Of a DNA stretch of 64,000 nt, positions 22,151 through 33,204 are shown one piece after another. This DNA is from Aplidium turbinatum (lineage: Eukaryota > Chordata > Ascidiacea > Aplousobranchia > Polyclinidae). The DNA lies in assembly GCA_918807975.1 (NCBI GenBank), contig OU964923.1, forward strand, positions 22,363,235-22,427,234. Direction: 5' to 3'. Each line of letters opens with the position of its first letter. The first letter of the stretch is position 1. The notes under the pieces were generated by a model. The model had not been told where the DNA came from, did no database searches, and was given only the letters and a program-made list of their open reading frames with translations. The translations under genes were made by a program, and so were the position numbers.

Positions 22151-24930
22151 ACAATTATTATGATAAAATATGATACTCTTGCAAACTCAATCTCACTTTT
22201 TAAACTTGATCTCGAAATCGATTTTGTTTTGTAACCGCTCCAGTGGCAAATATATAGTTCAATTATTCTACGGAAATAAAGAAAAATCATTTTTAACTTT
22301 GCTACATTTTCTGGTTTATTGGCACGCTTGCAGATCATATTATTGTTGCTTCATGTATGTACAGCTTGACCTATGTTACCCAGACAACAAATTAACCATT
22401 TTTTTGCATTGATTTGCTGTCTGGGTAGTGACACAAATAAGAACAAAAATATTTTGCTTGAGATTAACGGATGACACTGTCGGTCAAGTTTAAAGCTTTG
22501 GACTATATGTCTTCAATATCCGCAGCAATTTTCAGAAAAACAAATTGCAAACACGTGTAGGCAAAAATAAAAATGTTTTTCTATTCTGCACCAATAAATA
22601 AAATCTATATAATCTATATTGTGTAATCTATAAATTGTGTAATGTCGGATAGCCTATCTTCTCCGCTACATTACATCATGATTCTTCTGGTCGTGATTAA
22701 TTTTGTTTTTAAACGTTGGTTGCACTTGGCACACATTATTATCGCCAGGTTTTTCCCACATTGCAGTTGTTCATGACATCTCTCAGGAAGAAAATGTTAC
22801 GTATGCACGCTTCCTGACGTGCTGCAGTGAATCATGTTGCAGTAAATTGTCTTTTTTACGTTAAACTTGATGATGAATTTAATGAAACTTTAATGTGTTT
22901 TTAAGGTAATTAATTGCAAGGCTACCGCAAAAAATATTCCAATTTTTAAGAAAATATTTAATCAAGTAAGTTTTGTCGCAACAAACTATCTCATACTAAA
23001 AAGTTCAAATGTTGCACAGTAGGCGAAAAAGTTTCATGCAAAATACTAAAATTAATTGCTAATGGCTTTGAACTGATTCCACTGTGGGGTTTGAAACATT
23101 TCAACTTTTTTTTACTTTTTATAATTTTGAAAATGCACTTATTTCCAACAGTTAGTTTTAAAGGACTATTATTTGGTCAAAAAACTTCTGTAAACCGTTC
23201 GAAACACTGTAGCCTACCATTGCATCTTTGTACAGCAGTTCGTGCCAGGTCAAGATTCTATATCTTGTGTGTCCTCATATAGCCCTGACCTCATATATCC
23301 CAGGTAAACTGGGCTCAAGCTGCAAACGAATGACGCCATTTTGACTAACCTTGTAGTTTCTTGAGCTCAAGATTTGTATCTAGTTCTTAAATTTTTTTTC
23401 TGAATTGAAGCCCTATTGCCTGATGTGTATTCTAATTTATGAACAAAGTAGCCTACAAAATAACAAGATCACCTTCCTGGCAAAGTGTTGGTGACTATAA
23501 ACCTGACATCCATGTTAACTTGGTAGGCCTATGTTTCAAACTGTTGCTGATGGTTCAGCTTAAAAAACTTAAATCTAGTTTAAACTTCACAATTATAACG
23601 TCAGGTTAAAATCAAAATGATTTGTCTTTGGCCATCTATTTATAATAAGGAAATTGTAAGACTTCACTGCAACAGCCTCAGCATTACCGGTACCACATTT
23701 CCAGCTTTTTCCTCCCGCTTGCCTTGTTTCAGTGAACAGCCTTTCCTACATCTTTATTTATTGTGCTTTGGGTAGAGAGAAGCGACGGTGCCTCAGTAGC
23801 CTTTTTCACATTCAAATTTGAAATTGTAAACTAGCGAATACAGATAGCTGTCATCATCTCTATATTTCTATTCACTGCCAACAAACATGAAACATTAATT
23901 TAGGCGCGTTTATCTCTCTTGTCCAAAAAATATGTAGCTTTAGCTTAAACTTCTAGGTTACCAGCATCGTGACAAATGCGGTGGTTTACCGAAACCGTTC
24001 GTTTGTAAATGTTCAATTAATTAAAGGGCGACCTCTAGAGAGGATCTCTTAAACACTTATCGAAATAATAATATTGGGTCACAGCTTAGGTGGAAGTTAC
24101 ACATCTTATGAAACCGCTTCGTCAATCATCACATCCAACAGAATGAAAAAAAAATGTTACTGCTTTCAACAATGTAGTAGAAATCTTCTCGTTTTCCTCG
24201 CTTTTAATTTCATTGTCAAATTTTGAACTTTCTCGAACGCTAGCACTTTGCAGAGTATAAATTGCAAACATGATCGATTGTGTGTGATGATCTGGTAAAT
24301 GAATACTTTAACATGAGCTAACAATTTAACATAAACATCTTTTACCATTTGATTTTTTCTGCTATTGTCTATAATTTGCTCTCTGTGGCTTAGGTTGACT
24401 GCAAACCCTTTTTATTCACTGGCTAAGGAGATTTGTCGTTGGTTAAAACAGACCTGCCTTCCAAGAAGACTAACATTCTAAATAAGTTTGAAAAACCTGT
24501 TAGCTAGTGGGGAAATTTTCAATAAATATTTTTAAGTTGCTTTTTCAATTTTTTTAACTGTGTCATAAATACTATGCGAATTTGATCTTTACAAAAATGT
24601 CTGTTGCTGGATTAATTCTTACTTAATTTTGTAATTTTGAAACTCTGTTTTGACACGGAGTCATCATAAGTGGAGCAACGTTTTATTTCATTTTAAAGTA
24701 AATAAGAAAATTAGATTGAGTTTGACAAACGCTGCAGTAAAATGTACATTTTGTGCACAAGTAGTTGAAGAAACATCGGTTTTCCAAAAAAACTTTTATC
24801 ATATTTTTCATGATCGCCTTATTGACTTTTTTGAACTGCGACCTGTTTAAGGTGAACGGTATTTCCACAGGCTGGTCGTCAAGGTTTAAATATGTAGTAA
24901 GATCAATAAAAAAATAATAAAGTAGTGAAT

Positions 24931-25125
24931 GTTGTAGGCTAAGTGGTAAGAGCCATGGTACGGCACTTGAAAAGATGCTGGCTTGACACCGCTCAAGAGC
25001 ATACGGCTGTGTCTTTGGCAGGACACTAAGACATGCCTGAAGGTGGACACGAAAATTGGCTTCCGTCCACTTAATCTAAATCTTTAACCACCAGACGTAA
25101 GCTTGGATACGGTAAAAAAAAAAAA
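24931..25125 (+). mobile_element. tRNA-derived SINE, family 2, copy 1
   Basis: A tRNA-like head with a class II (Leu/Ser-like) A box (TAAGTGGTAAGAGC) and a B box region (GGCTTGACACCGCTC). The body CATACGGCTGTGTCTTTGGCA...GGCTTCCGTCCACTT follows, ending in an A run. The copy at 38990-39168 shares the same body in the opposite orientation. Confidence 0.75.
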
Positions 25126-25809
25126 TTATGCGAAACCATAAATTATGTTTTTCAGCATACGGCTAGATTTATTCCGAAAAAGCTAGGGTTTCATTCAAAT
25201 CATGCGTTTAGATGAAACTTTCAAAGAGACTTAAACCGTTCAAAAAAACTTTTTTGAATAAAAACGTAAGCAATGGAATATATGAAACCCATGGATTTTC
25301 AACACCTTTGAAAGATAATTGTATTGCTGACTTTTAGCATAGCGATAGAGCAACTTTGCCTACATTGCAAAATTGAGCTAACCTCAATATGGAAAGCTAC
25401 CGTAGTCTACTTGTAAAATAAATCAATGGCACTATGATGCTTCCCGACCTTGCTGTTGATAAGGAACAACTGACAGTATGTTCCAAGTAACATGAATTTT
25501 AAGAGTTTCGCCACCGAAACTAGGCTAATTGTGTAGCATGTAGATGGAATCGTAATCTTTTTCTACCGTTGTCAAAATGACAAAGTGTTGCTTCTGAGAA
25601 ATGATTCATTGTCAGTTGCTTTGCGTTGATTTCACGGAAGTGCTTGGCCTTGCTTGTGTATTAATAACTCTTGGCTAAAAGTCAAAAACAATTTGATCAT
25701 CAAGCCTCATATACATTTTTATTGAGATCATGAGTTTCTTAAGCCATAACGATGATGGATTATCGTTCATCTCACCTACTAATGAAATGTTTAACCAATA
25801 GGCCACACC

Positions 25810-26274
25810 ACACACCAGGTGTCCGAAAACAGTGAGTCGCGATCCAAATTTGGTCGCGAGACCATCCACTGTGAGTCGCAAAACGGTTTAAACTTACTAT
25901 AAATATAACTTGTTTGGCAAAAACAAGTAGCCTACCATCATATACTCTTTGATGTGCTGACTTTCATACAATTTTCTACAAGAAAATTTATACTTTCAAT
26001 GGTAGTACAGTAGTCCCCACTTATTAATCCCGATTTGGTCTATTCCGGAATTGCTGAAAGTGTAGGAATGGCAAAGAATCGTTTCCCGCTTAATAGGTCC
26101 AAATAGTCCAGTCCCGATGTGGGCTTAATAAGCGGGGACGACTCTATTGAAATTGACATTAAATTGCAAAGTAGGCTATTTTGCGCAAATTTATATGCTT
26201 CTGAAACGTTTGGGAGGCGAAGATTCAGAAAAATTGCTTTTTGGGTCGCGCCGACAACTATTTGTGGACCACTA
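25810..26274 (-). mobile_element. hAT-like relic with GTCGCG words
   Basis: The right side ends GGGTCGCG...TTTGTGGACCACTA, inverse of a CAGTGGTCCACAAA-type hAT terminus. The left part repeats GTCGCG and GAGTCGC words. It is interrupted by the MITE at 26008-26144. The left end and target duplication cannot be read. Confidence 0.4.
26008..26144. mobile_element. Tc1/mariner-type MITE
   Basis: 137 bases with ends CAGTAGTCCCCACTTATTAA and, inverted, GAGTCGTCCCCGCTTATTAA, flanked by TA on both sides (26006-26007 and 26145-26146). The ends and the TA target match pogo/Tigger-type Tc1/mariner MITEs. It is non-coding. Confidence 0.85.
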
Positions 26275-27073
26275 GGCTAGATCACTACTTCTTAAAAACA
26301 CAATTTTAAATACCCTGTAAATAAAATCTAATCCACCAAGCATAGCTGGACAGTGGACAGTCCGTACATTTAAGCTAAAACACACAGGTGTTACAAAATC
26401 AATTTTCCAAAGTAAGCTGAAATTATAGTTTGGTAGCCTGCGTTTTAAACTTAATAATTCTCATAAACCTAGAGAAAGCCTTCCAGGCCCCTGTTAACCA
26501 AAAATCAATCTGAGTATTTTTTCGTATTTAATTTCCAAACAGAATAATACTGTGGGCCTACATTGTTACAGAAAAAGTTAACAATCGGATGCATTCATTT
26601 TTTCTACTTTTGCTTGAGAGCTTCATATCACTAGCATTGAAGGCATATGGGGACGAGCAAGGAACACTTGTTGATTGAACATCAAATACATTCAATCGTT
26701 ACACTCATGTTTGTTTATGAAGCCTAGTCTTATCAATGAAAAAAAATATATCACGCCCTTCAGTTAATTTAAATTGGAATTGCTTGTACATCGGCATTTA
26801 GCAGCCTAAGTAGGCTACCTATAAAGTATAGGCTATATAGCAGGGGTGGGGAACCTTTTTAGTATTGCGGGCCACATAAAATGAGAAATAACACAGGCGG
26901 GCCACTAAAATTTCGAAATTTTATTTACAGATAAAAAATGCAGCGAAGTAGACAATGATTTATTTCACTTTCACAGCTAGTGGGATGGCTGAAAGTTTTT
27001 ATTTTTGGTGAGTCGTGTGATGTCTGCTGACACGGAAGATGTTGCAACTCTTAACTACATCTCCACGTTTTTA

Positions 27074-27231
27074 TCAGTCAGTCTGGAGCGAAGCCGACTT
27101 TTTGTTAGATTCAATTTGGAAAAAAAACTGCTCGCAACGGTAGGTGCTTCCAAACAGAGACACATATTTCAAAGCATGTTTCCGCATGACTGGAAAATCA
27201 TCAGCATTTATGTAGCGTTGATAAAAGTTGA
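27074..27231 (-). pseudogene. hAT transposase C-terminal dimerisation region
   Basis: The minus strand reads FYQRYINADDFPVMRKHALK then YVSLFGSTYRCEQFFFQIES, the C-terminal hAT dimerisation motif of GTF2IRD2/ZBED-type Buster transposases. Its upstream half continues at 32402-32092 across the LINE. The frame ends soon after in SASLQTD. Confidence 0.85.
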
Positions 27232-27256
27232 TTGATTGATTGATTGATTGATTGAT
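27227..27256 (+). repeat. (TTGA)n tail of the LINE, overlapping its target duplication
   Basis: About six TTGA/ATTG units form the 3' end of the minus-strand LINE. The first five bases, GTTGA (27227-27231), recur at 32091-32095 as the target duplication. The tail unit matches the target, as expected if priming slipped on TTGA. Confidence 0.85.
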
Positions 27257-27504
27257 TTTATTTCGTTGTAGGTAAATATAATACAATAAATACAGCAATA
27301 AAAAAGGAATTTCCAGCAACGGGAATCTGCGAAGAGACCATGGGTCTTCGAGTCAAGCAGATACCCCAGATTCTAATAGAAGTTCTAAAATTGCGATAAG
27401 AATAATTCAATAACGAAAATTGAGACAAGGTGTTAGAAGATGGTCATAGAGAAATATATTTAGTAGTCTATCGGTAGCATAAAGGTAATACAAAATTAAT
27501 CGTG

Positions 27505-30500
27505 CTAATATTTGGCGATGAGTGAGTATTTGTGTTGTTTTTTAAAAGAATAAAATGACAATTTACGCAAGCTCGTTGGTAAGGAGTTCCAGACTTTCAC
27601 TCCGGCATATTTAATGCTGCGCTGGAGTCGGGATGAGGCGTAACGTGGGACAAAATAACAATCATTGGAAGAGTGTCTAGTAAGTCGTGCATTATACATG
27701 AGTTTGGTTTTTTCAAAGTAGTGTGCGAAAGGCAGAGGCAATACATCCGTATCAAATTTAAACATGAATTTAGCAATTTCATGTTCGTACAAATCTTTAA
27801 GCTTGAGTATGTTAAGTTTCTTATAGAAAGGTGTGACATGATCAGACCACCTGCCACCTGCTACTATTCTGACAGCCTTATTTTGTAAGGTGCTAAGCTT
27901 GTTCATTTGTGTCTTGCAGCATGAACCCCAAATCGTTATCCCATATACGATATGAGAATGTACCAGTGCGTAGTATAATTGTAATAATGTTTTGTTTGGA
28001 AGAATGTATTTGAGTTTCGACAATATCCCTACAGATATAGAAAGTTTCTTGTGGAGCATATTAATATGAGGTTCAAAATTTAGACCATTGTCAAAAATAA
28101 TGCCAAGGTATTTGGCAAACTTAACTTGTTCGATCTGAACACAATTATAAAGTACATTGATATCTTCTGGGTAGCTGCATTTTTTAGGAGGGATTACAAT
28201 GACATTTGATTTGGAAGGATTGATAACTAATTTATTGGCATTAATCCAGTTCTTGATGTTAAGTAATTCAGACGATATTTCCTTTTCTAAGTAGGTTAGA
28301 TTAGGAGCGTTAATTACCAGGCAGGTATCGTCTGCGAAAAGTCTTGGAACAGAAGACGTGCAGTTTGGTAAGTCGTTTACGTACAATAAAAACAGTAATG
28401 GACCCAGCGTTGAACCCTGAGGTACACCGTGTGTTATGCATCTCTGTTCAGATTCCTGTTCATTAATCGCGACATACTGCATTCTGTCTTTTAGGTAGGA
28501 GGAGAATAATTCGTTTGCTGTACCTCGGATTCCATAGTGGTTGAGTTTGTATAGTAGAATGGGATGGTATACTGTGTCAAAGGCTTTTTTGAGATCCAAG
28601 AGAACCAAACCTGTGTACAGGTTGCTTTTTACGTGTTCATAGGTGGCACTAATAATATCAATAGCGGCATATGAAGTAGAGGAGCCAGACCGAAATCCAA
28701 ATTGCGTAGGAGCAAGGACAGAATGTTTGTCTAGAAAGGAAGAGACCCTTTTATATATGAGCTTTTCCAAAATTTTTTCGAAAGACGATAAAAGGGAGAT
28801 AGGTCTATAATTATTTACCTCAAGTTTGTCTCCAGATTTGAAGACGGGTACAACTTTGGCAAGTTTAAATGTATCAGGGAAAATACCGAACTGAAAGGAA
28901 TAGTTAATAAGATTTGAGAAGGGCAGGGCAATAATCACGGAGGCGATCTGTATGAAATATGCTGAAATGTCATCGTAGCCAGTTGCTTTGTTGGGTTTTA
29001 GAGCTCGGATTTCTTTGAGTACCTCATCGCCAGTCGTTGGTTCAAGAAAAATAGAAGAAGGAACGTGGTTTGTAAGGTAGGATGTGAAGTTGTTATCGTT
29101 GGCAAGCGGAACGCTGTCAGAGATCTCTTTTCCAACGTTGCAGAAGAATTTATTGAATTGGTTCGCCATTTCGATGGGTTTGTTTGATGACACTCCATCA
29201 ATATTAATGGAATTGATTGTTTGCTTTGATTTTTGTTTATTTGGCAGCAGTGAGTTAATGACTTCCCATACTTTACGTGGGGAAGATTTGTTCAGTTCAA
29301 TTTCCGAATGTATATAATTTTGCTTGGAAATGTATTTCAATTTAGTGAGCTTATTTGCGTATTTTTTGTACTCTAGCCTGTCTGTTTGATTCCCTTTCAG
29401 GTAGTGCGATTGGTACATTTTTTGCTTATTTTTAATTGAAGTAAACAACCCACTGGTAATCCACGGCTTCCTTTTTAACTTGCACATTTTCCTTGACATT
29501 TTTTTCAGTGGAGCGTATTTGTCAATTGCGTTTTTTAAAATCTGTAATAGTTCGCTATATTTATAATCCAGTTCCTGAGGTTGTAATGATTTAATACCCA
29601 ACAGAAACGTGCCTAGTTGGGAGTTCAAGTCCTCAATGAAGGAAGCCGAATCAAGGTTACGCTTGTCTCTGTAGAAACGAGGTTTGTGTTGATGCGAGTT
29701 GTCAACATGGGAAATTATACAAAAAGTAGGGTAGTGATCAGAGATGTCAGACTTAATTATTCCAGGTAATACGGAATGAGAAACATCGTTCGATAAAATG
29801 TGATCAATTAGTGTTGACGATTTATCAGTAACTCTTGTTGGCTGAGTAATTATAGGGCAAGTACCATTGCTGTTTAGCATATTTAGATAATTTGTGACCG
29901 GTGAAGGGAGAACGTCGTTTAAAATATTGATATTGAAATCACCTAATATATAGTAGGTTTGATTCATTTTGTTTAAGTTACTTAGCACACTGTCCAGCGC
30001 ATCAACAAAACGTTGGATATTGGTGTTTGGGTGACGGTATACTACGCCAATTTTCATGTTAGCGCTTGTTGTGGTGTTACTTATATTAACAAATAAGCTT
30101 TCACAGTCAACACAAGGCACTTCAAAAGGTTTCAAGGGTGTGATATTATATTTGTCTAGTGCGTAAATCAAAACTCCACCTGCAGAAGTAATGGAGTTAA
30201 CGTATTTATACTCGTACCCAGGTAGCGTAATATTTGACAGAGGAGTGACTTTAATACGAGTTTCAGTTATGCAAATAACATCAGGAAGTTTGTCGAAGTT
30301 AGCAAGAAAATCGTACAAAGAGTCAAAATTTTTTTGTAATGACCTGATATTTACATGAATAACGAATAATGATGCACTACGAATTGTCTCAAAAGTAGGA
30401 GAGTTGATGTTGTGGTATTCGCAGTTATTGAAGTTGCGAGTTAGTGACCGATTAAGAGAATCGCATAGGTAGAACGCATTTTCTGCGTCTGAATCAAGAG

Positions 30501-30522
30501 CAGCAGCCTGACTCGAGGACAC
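27505..30522 (-). CDS. LINE ORF2: apurinic endonuclease and reverse transcriptase
   Basis: It nicks target DNA and copies the element RNA at the nick. The endonuclease covers about residues 51-270, with VNIRS at 57-61, TET at 86-88, GDFNIN at 194-199, LIDH near 238-241 and SDHYP at 261-265. The reverse transcriptase covers about 500-790, with NNYRPISLLS (570-579), QFGFR (607-611), the catalytic LDLKKAFDTV (642-651), GVPQGSTLGPLLF (699-711) and the catalytic FADD at 729-732. The C-terminal LQNKAVRIVAGG and KVWNSLP blocks are usual for this group. The 1005-residue frame has no stops. Its first codon as drawn is GTG, and no ATG precedes it back to the stop near 30574, so initiation may use re-entry after ORF1, a non-ATG codon or a lost start. 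Confidence 0.93.
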   Translation of the reverse strand: MSSSQAAALDSDAENAFYLCDSLNRSLTRNFNNCEYHNINSPTFETIRSASLFVIHVNIRSLQKNFDSLYDFLANFDKLPDVICITETRIKVTPLSNITLPGYEYKYVNSITSAGGVLIYALDKYNITPLKPFEVPCVDCESLFVNISNTTTSANMKIGVVYRHPNTNIQRFVDALDSVLSNLNKMNQTYYILGDFNINILNDVLPSPVTNYLNMLNSNGTCPIITQPTRVTDKSSTLIDHILSNDVSHSVLPGIIKSDISDHYPTFCIISHVDNSHQHKPRFYRDKRNLDSASFIEDLNSQLGTFLLGIKSLQPQELDYKYSELLQILKNAIDKYAPLKKMSRKMCKLKRKPWITSGLFTSIKNKQKMYQSHYLKGNQTDRLEYKKYANKLTKLKYISKQNYIHSEIELNKSSPRKVWEVINSLLPNKQKSKQTINSINIDGVSSNKPIEMANQFNKFFCNVGKEISDSVPLANDNNFTSYLTNHVPSSIFLEPTTGDEVLKEIRALKPNKATGYDDISAYFIQIASVIIALPFSNLINYSFQFGIFPDTFKLAKVVPVFKSGDKLEVNNYRPISLLSSFEKILEKLIYKRVSSFLDKHSVLAPTQFGFRSGSSTSYAAIDIISATYEHVKSNLYTGLVLLDLKKAFDTVYHPILLYKLNHYGIRGTANELFSSYLKDRMQYVAINEQESEQRCITHGVPQGSTLGPLLFLLYVNDLPNCTSSVPRLFADDTCLVINAPNLTYLEKEISSELLNIKNWINANKLVINPSKSNVIVIPPKKCSYPEDINVLYNCVQIEQVKFAKYLGIIFDNGLNFEPHINMLHKKLSISVGILSKLKYILPNKTLLQLYYALVHSHIVYGITIWGSCCKTQMNKLSTLQNKAVRIVAGGRWSDHVTPFYKKLNILKLKDLYEHEIAKFMFKFDTDVLPLPFAHYFEKTKLMYNARLTRHSSNDCYFVPRYASSRLQRSIKYAGVKVWNSLPTSLRKLSFYSFKKQHKYSLIAKY

Positions 30523-30904
30523 ATGGGTCTCTGAAATGTCATTATTGGTACAGTTAATTACGAGATATGTAGATCAGCACAGTTTGACGCGGTAATCAGC
30601 ACGCAGGGTTTATTCAAGATATGAAGAGCACGCAAAAGAATAGCATCACGTGGCATTGCGGAAGGCCAAATGTTGAATTGAATTATCACTAAGAATCCAC
30701 GCAGATGCATGAGTGAAAGACATTAGACAAATAACAAGCAAACAAATGATAAGGTTTTGTAAAAAATTAAATGTTACTATTAACAAAAATCAACACAGAG
30801 AGAGCAGAAGTTAATTACAGTTCGCAGGCAAGTATGCATAGGCTATTCATGCCAGGGTAATGGAACATAAAGAAGTATAGTACACATTCGTGTCTACAAA
30901 ACTA

Positions 30905-31125
30905 GGCCGTTGAATGAAATGTCCGGAGTATTGAAAGGAAACTCTTTTACAAACATAATGTCAATGATTTCCATTGCTTCTACACTTAAAGCAAGACAGA
31001 ATCAACCAGTGCCCACAAACACCGAAAGAAAACTAGTGCCCGGAGCATCGAAGGAATCCAACAATGCCTACGGCACCGAAGGAAACAATCAGTGCTTGCA
31101 GCGCCGGAAGGTTCTCAAAACCAAG
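30905..31125 (-). repeat. Degenerate 30-base repeats in LINE spacer
   Basis: Between ORF1 and ORF2 a unit of about 28-32 bases resembling CAGTGCC...ACCGAAGGAAAC recurs about five times (near 30916, 31007, 31036, 31065, 31093). It could be a regulatory or re-initiation spacer. Its role is unknown. Confidence 0.55.
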
Positions 31126-31224
31126 GCGAAACACACTTGCTTAGTTTCACAAACTGATTTTGCTATGGGATGCAATTGAGTGAATGTTGCATATCTTATA
31201 CACTAAACACAAATCTTAGGTACA

Positions 31225-31965
31225 CTAAACATCCACAAGCTTACCGTTAATATAAAGATTTATATCACCGGGCGAGGTAACCCACTTGAAGCTTTCATTA
31301 TTTTCTTTAGCTTCCTTTAATCGTGGGAGCAATTTCTTTTTTTTTAAGTATATTTGTTTCGGAAGATGGTCAGTGAAGAATATTTTACAGTTCTGTCGTT
31401 GATTATAACTCTTGAGAACTTTTAGTGACTTAAAGATTTTATCTTTTACCAACACACTAGAAATTTTGAATATGATTGGTCGTTGGTTAGACTTACTTGA
31501 AGTTTGTTTAGAGCCCAGCCTGTGGCAGTCCAGCAGTTCAACATTATTACAATCAAGGGTGTTTTCTAAAAGTTGTTTGACGATTTCTGTTGTTTGGTGT
31601 TTCTTTTCGTCTTTATCTCCTTCGATTCCGTGGATTAAGATGTTCAGCCGTTTTTCGTAATGCTCCTTAGCTAAAGTTTCTTTTCGACTTTTTTCTTTAA
31701 ATTGATTGAGTTCGAGTTCTAGAGCTTGATTTGAGTTTTCTAACGCTTTAATTTGTGAATCTTGGCAGGAAATTCTAACTTCTAGGGCAGTAGTAGTTCT
31801 GTTCAGTTTCTCTATAGACTCCATTTGAATCCTAACCTGCTCCGAAAGTCTACTTTCGATTTCTTCAAGTTTTTTGGTGAACTTGTTCTCAAAATTCTCC
31901 AGCATTTTAACAATACTTTCAAATGAGCCTTGCTCTGTGCTAGATTTCCTGCTTTTTTGCGACAT
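31225..31965 (-). CDS. LINE ORF1: coiled-coil, RRM-type RNA-binding protein
   Basis: 246 residues from ATG 31965 (MSQKSRKSSTEQGSFES). A long coiled coil (about residues 20-105, with repeated Leu/Ile heptads such as IESRLSEQVRIQMESIEKL) is followed by an RRM-like region (RLNILIHGIEG...LLDCHRLG...RPIIFKISSV) and a basic C-terminal domain (IFFTDHLPKQIYLKKKKLLP). This order is that of the L1-type ORF1 protein (Transposase_22), which coats element RNA. The frame continues upstream to 32025 without an ATG, so the start at 31965 is preferred. Confidence 0.88.
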   Translation of the reverse strand: MSQKSRKSSTEQGSFESIVKMLENFENKFTKKLEEIESRLSEQVRIQMESIEKLNRTTTALEVRISCQDSQIKALENSNQALELELNQFKEKSRKETLAKEHYEKRLNILIHGIEGDKDEKKHQTTEIVKQLLENTLDCNNVELLDCHRLGSKQTSSKSNQRPIIFKISSVLVKDKIFKSLKVLKSYNQRQNCKIFFTDHLPKQIYLKKKKLLPRLKEAKENNESFKWVTSPGDINLYINGKLVDV

Positions 31966-32091
31966 GGCACAATGCTTGTGGCTTTCTAATTGTTTTCCCT
32001 GTCGTGCTGTTAGAGAAGCTAGCAAACCATGCGGTCGCTTGATCAGAGAAAAAAAAATACGTCCGCTTGCTAGAACGACTGAATCAGAATG

Positions 32092-32402
32092 TTGAGCATT
32101 GGAATGTTTTGGTACATCGCTTTCAGCGTACCGTCACTCTGGAGCTCTACTATTTCATGTTGGAAGTTACTAGGAACATCAGTTGCAACCACATTGAAAG
32201 GAGAGGCAAAAATATCTAACTCCATTTCTTTACTCTTTATGTCCAAAAATCTTGCATTAAATGTCTCCATAAGATTGACACATACATAGGCAATGGGTAG
32301 CCTATATTTGGCTGTTGTAGAAAGCTTTTGCTCTTGCAAGGTAGGAAAATGTGCGGTGTTATTGTTTTCAAGTTGTACTTTCCACAGGTAATTTAGCTTC
32401 AA
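32092..32402 (-). pseudogene. hAT transposase central fragment
   Basis: The minus strand reads LSTTAKYRLPIAYVCVNLME, then FLDIKSKEMELDIFASPFNV and IVELQSDGTLKAMYQNIPML, up to the LINE junction. This is the GTF2IRD2/EPM2AIP1-type hAT transposase region just before the C-terminal dimerisation motif, which resumes at 27231. The N-terminal BED finger and catalytic core are absent. Confidence 0.85.
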
Positions 32403-33204
32403 ATGATTTCACTTTTGCAAAAGAAAAAAAAAAATTTTTTACGAAATTTTGACGCGGGCCACATAGAACAGTTACGCGGGCCGCATTCGGCCCGCGGGCC
32501 GCAGGTTCCCCACCCCTGCTATATAGGCTAACGCTTCGAACAGCTTCTCTGGGACTAGCACTTAGCATCCTCTCTCATGTCAATATTTAGACTATTTACA
32601 GGTAGCAAAAGTTGCTGTCTTATCGTTTCAAAGTCGACCGACGATCAAACTATGGAGAAATGACAAATTTTGCTGATTGAGATGAGATAGTGATGTTTCA
32701 ATGATTCGTTTGCAGCTTTGCATATCACACGGGAATTAGCCTATGGTTATAAAGTGCTATAACTATGCCATGAAATTGGCATGTCTGGGATTAGTAGTTA
32801 GTTCCAAAACTGTAATATGATCAGCGAAACTGGTAAGAAATAGGCTGCCACTGAAGTCCATGGAGAAAACTATCCTACTTGAAAAACAAGAAAAGTTTAC
32901 CATAACCGCAACTGATTTGTTTCGTTTTATGCCTTAAATTCTACACGCAAACACTTTACAATTATCATATCTATAAATGTGGTAGGCTATAGTAAAAAGA
33001 TAGACCATTGGCCCAAAAGTTTATAGGCTACAAAGACAATGACAAAATTTGGAGATTGAGAAGCAGGACTGCTGATGTCATTTTCTTGCAAGTCTGTTTG
33101 ACAATTTTCTGATGTGGTGAGAGTGGCAAACCTAAGCTGTGATTCAAGTTAATTAAAAATCTTTTATGTGACGTAAATTCGTACTGGCCTTTTGGTATGT
33201 TACA

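Larger units (their letters stand above)
19219..24920. other. Gene-poor region upstream of islet
   Basis: 5.7 kb with the MITE at 20262-20537 and the GC-richer stretch at 21780-22150. No coding exon could be supported on either strand. Confidence 0.5.
27232..32090 (-). mobile_element. Apparently full-length two-ORF LINE (jockey/CR1-group)
   Basis: 4859 bases on the minus strand: a 125-base 5' leader, ORF1 (31965-31225), a 650-base spacer with degenerate 30-base repeats, ORF2 (open 30573-27505), a 3' UTR of about 250 bases and a (TCAA)n tail. The GTTGA duplication at both junctions shows insertion into the hAT transposase sequence by target-primed reverse transcription. Both reading frames are uninterrupted, so this is the youngest large element in the window. 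An endonuclease of the apurinic type, a C-terminal region without RNase H and a microsatellite tail place it in the jockey/CR1/L2 assemblage; the exact clade is not assigned. Confidence 0.93.
26841..32518 (-). mobile_element. hAT (Buster-type) element split by a LINE
   Basis: Ends are CAGGGGTGGGGAACCTTTTT and, inverted, CAGGGGTGGGGAACCTGCGG. A perfect 8-bp duplication CTATATAG lies at 26833-26840 and 32519-32526. The central TA of that duplication fits the Buster hAT preference nnnTAnnn. Transposase remains lie on the minus strand at both sides of the LINE. Without the 4.86-kb LINE the element is only about 0.8 kb, so it was already an internally deleted copy when the LINE landed in it. Confidence 0.93.
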
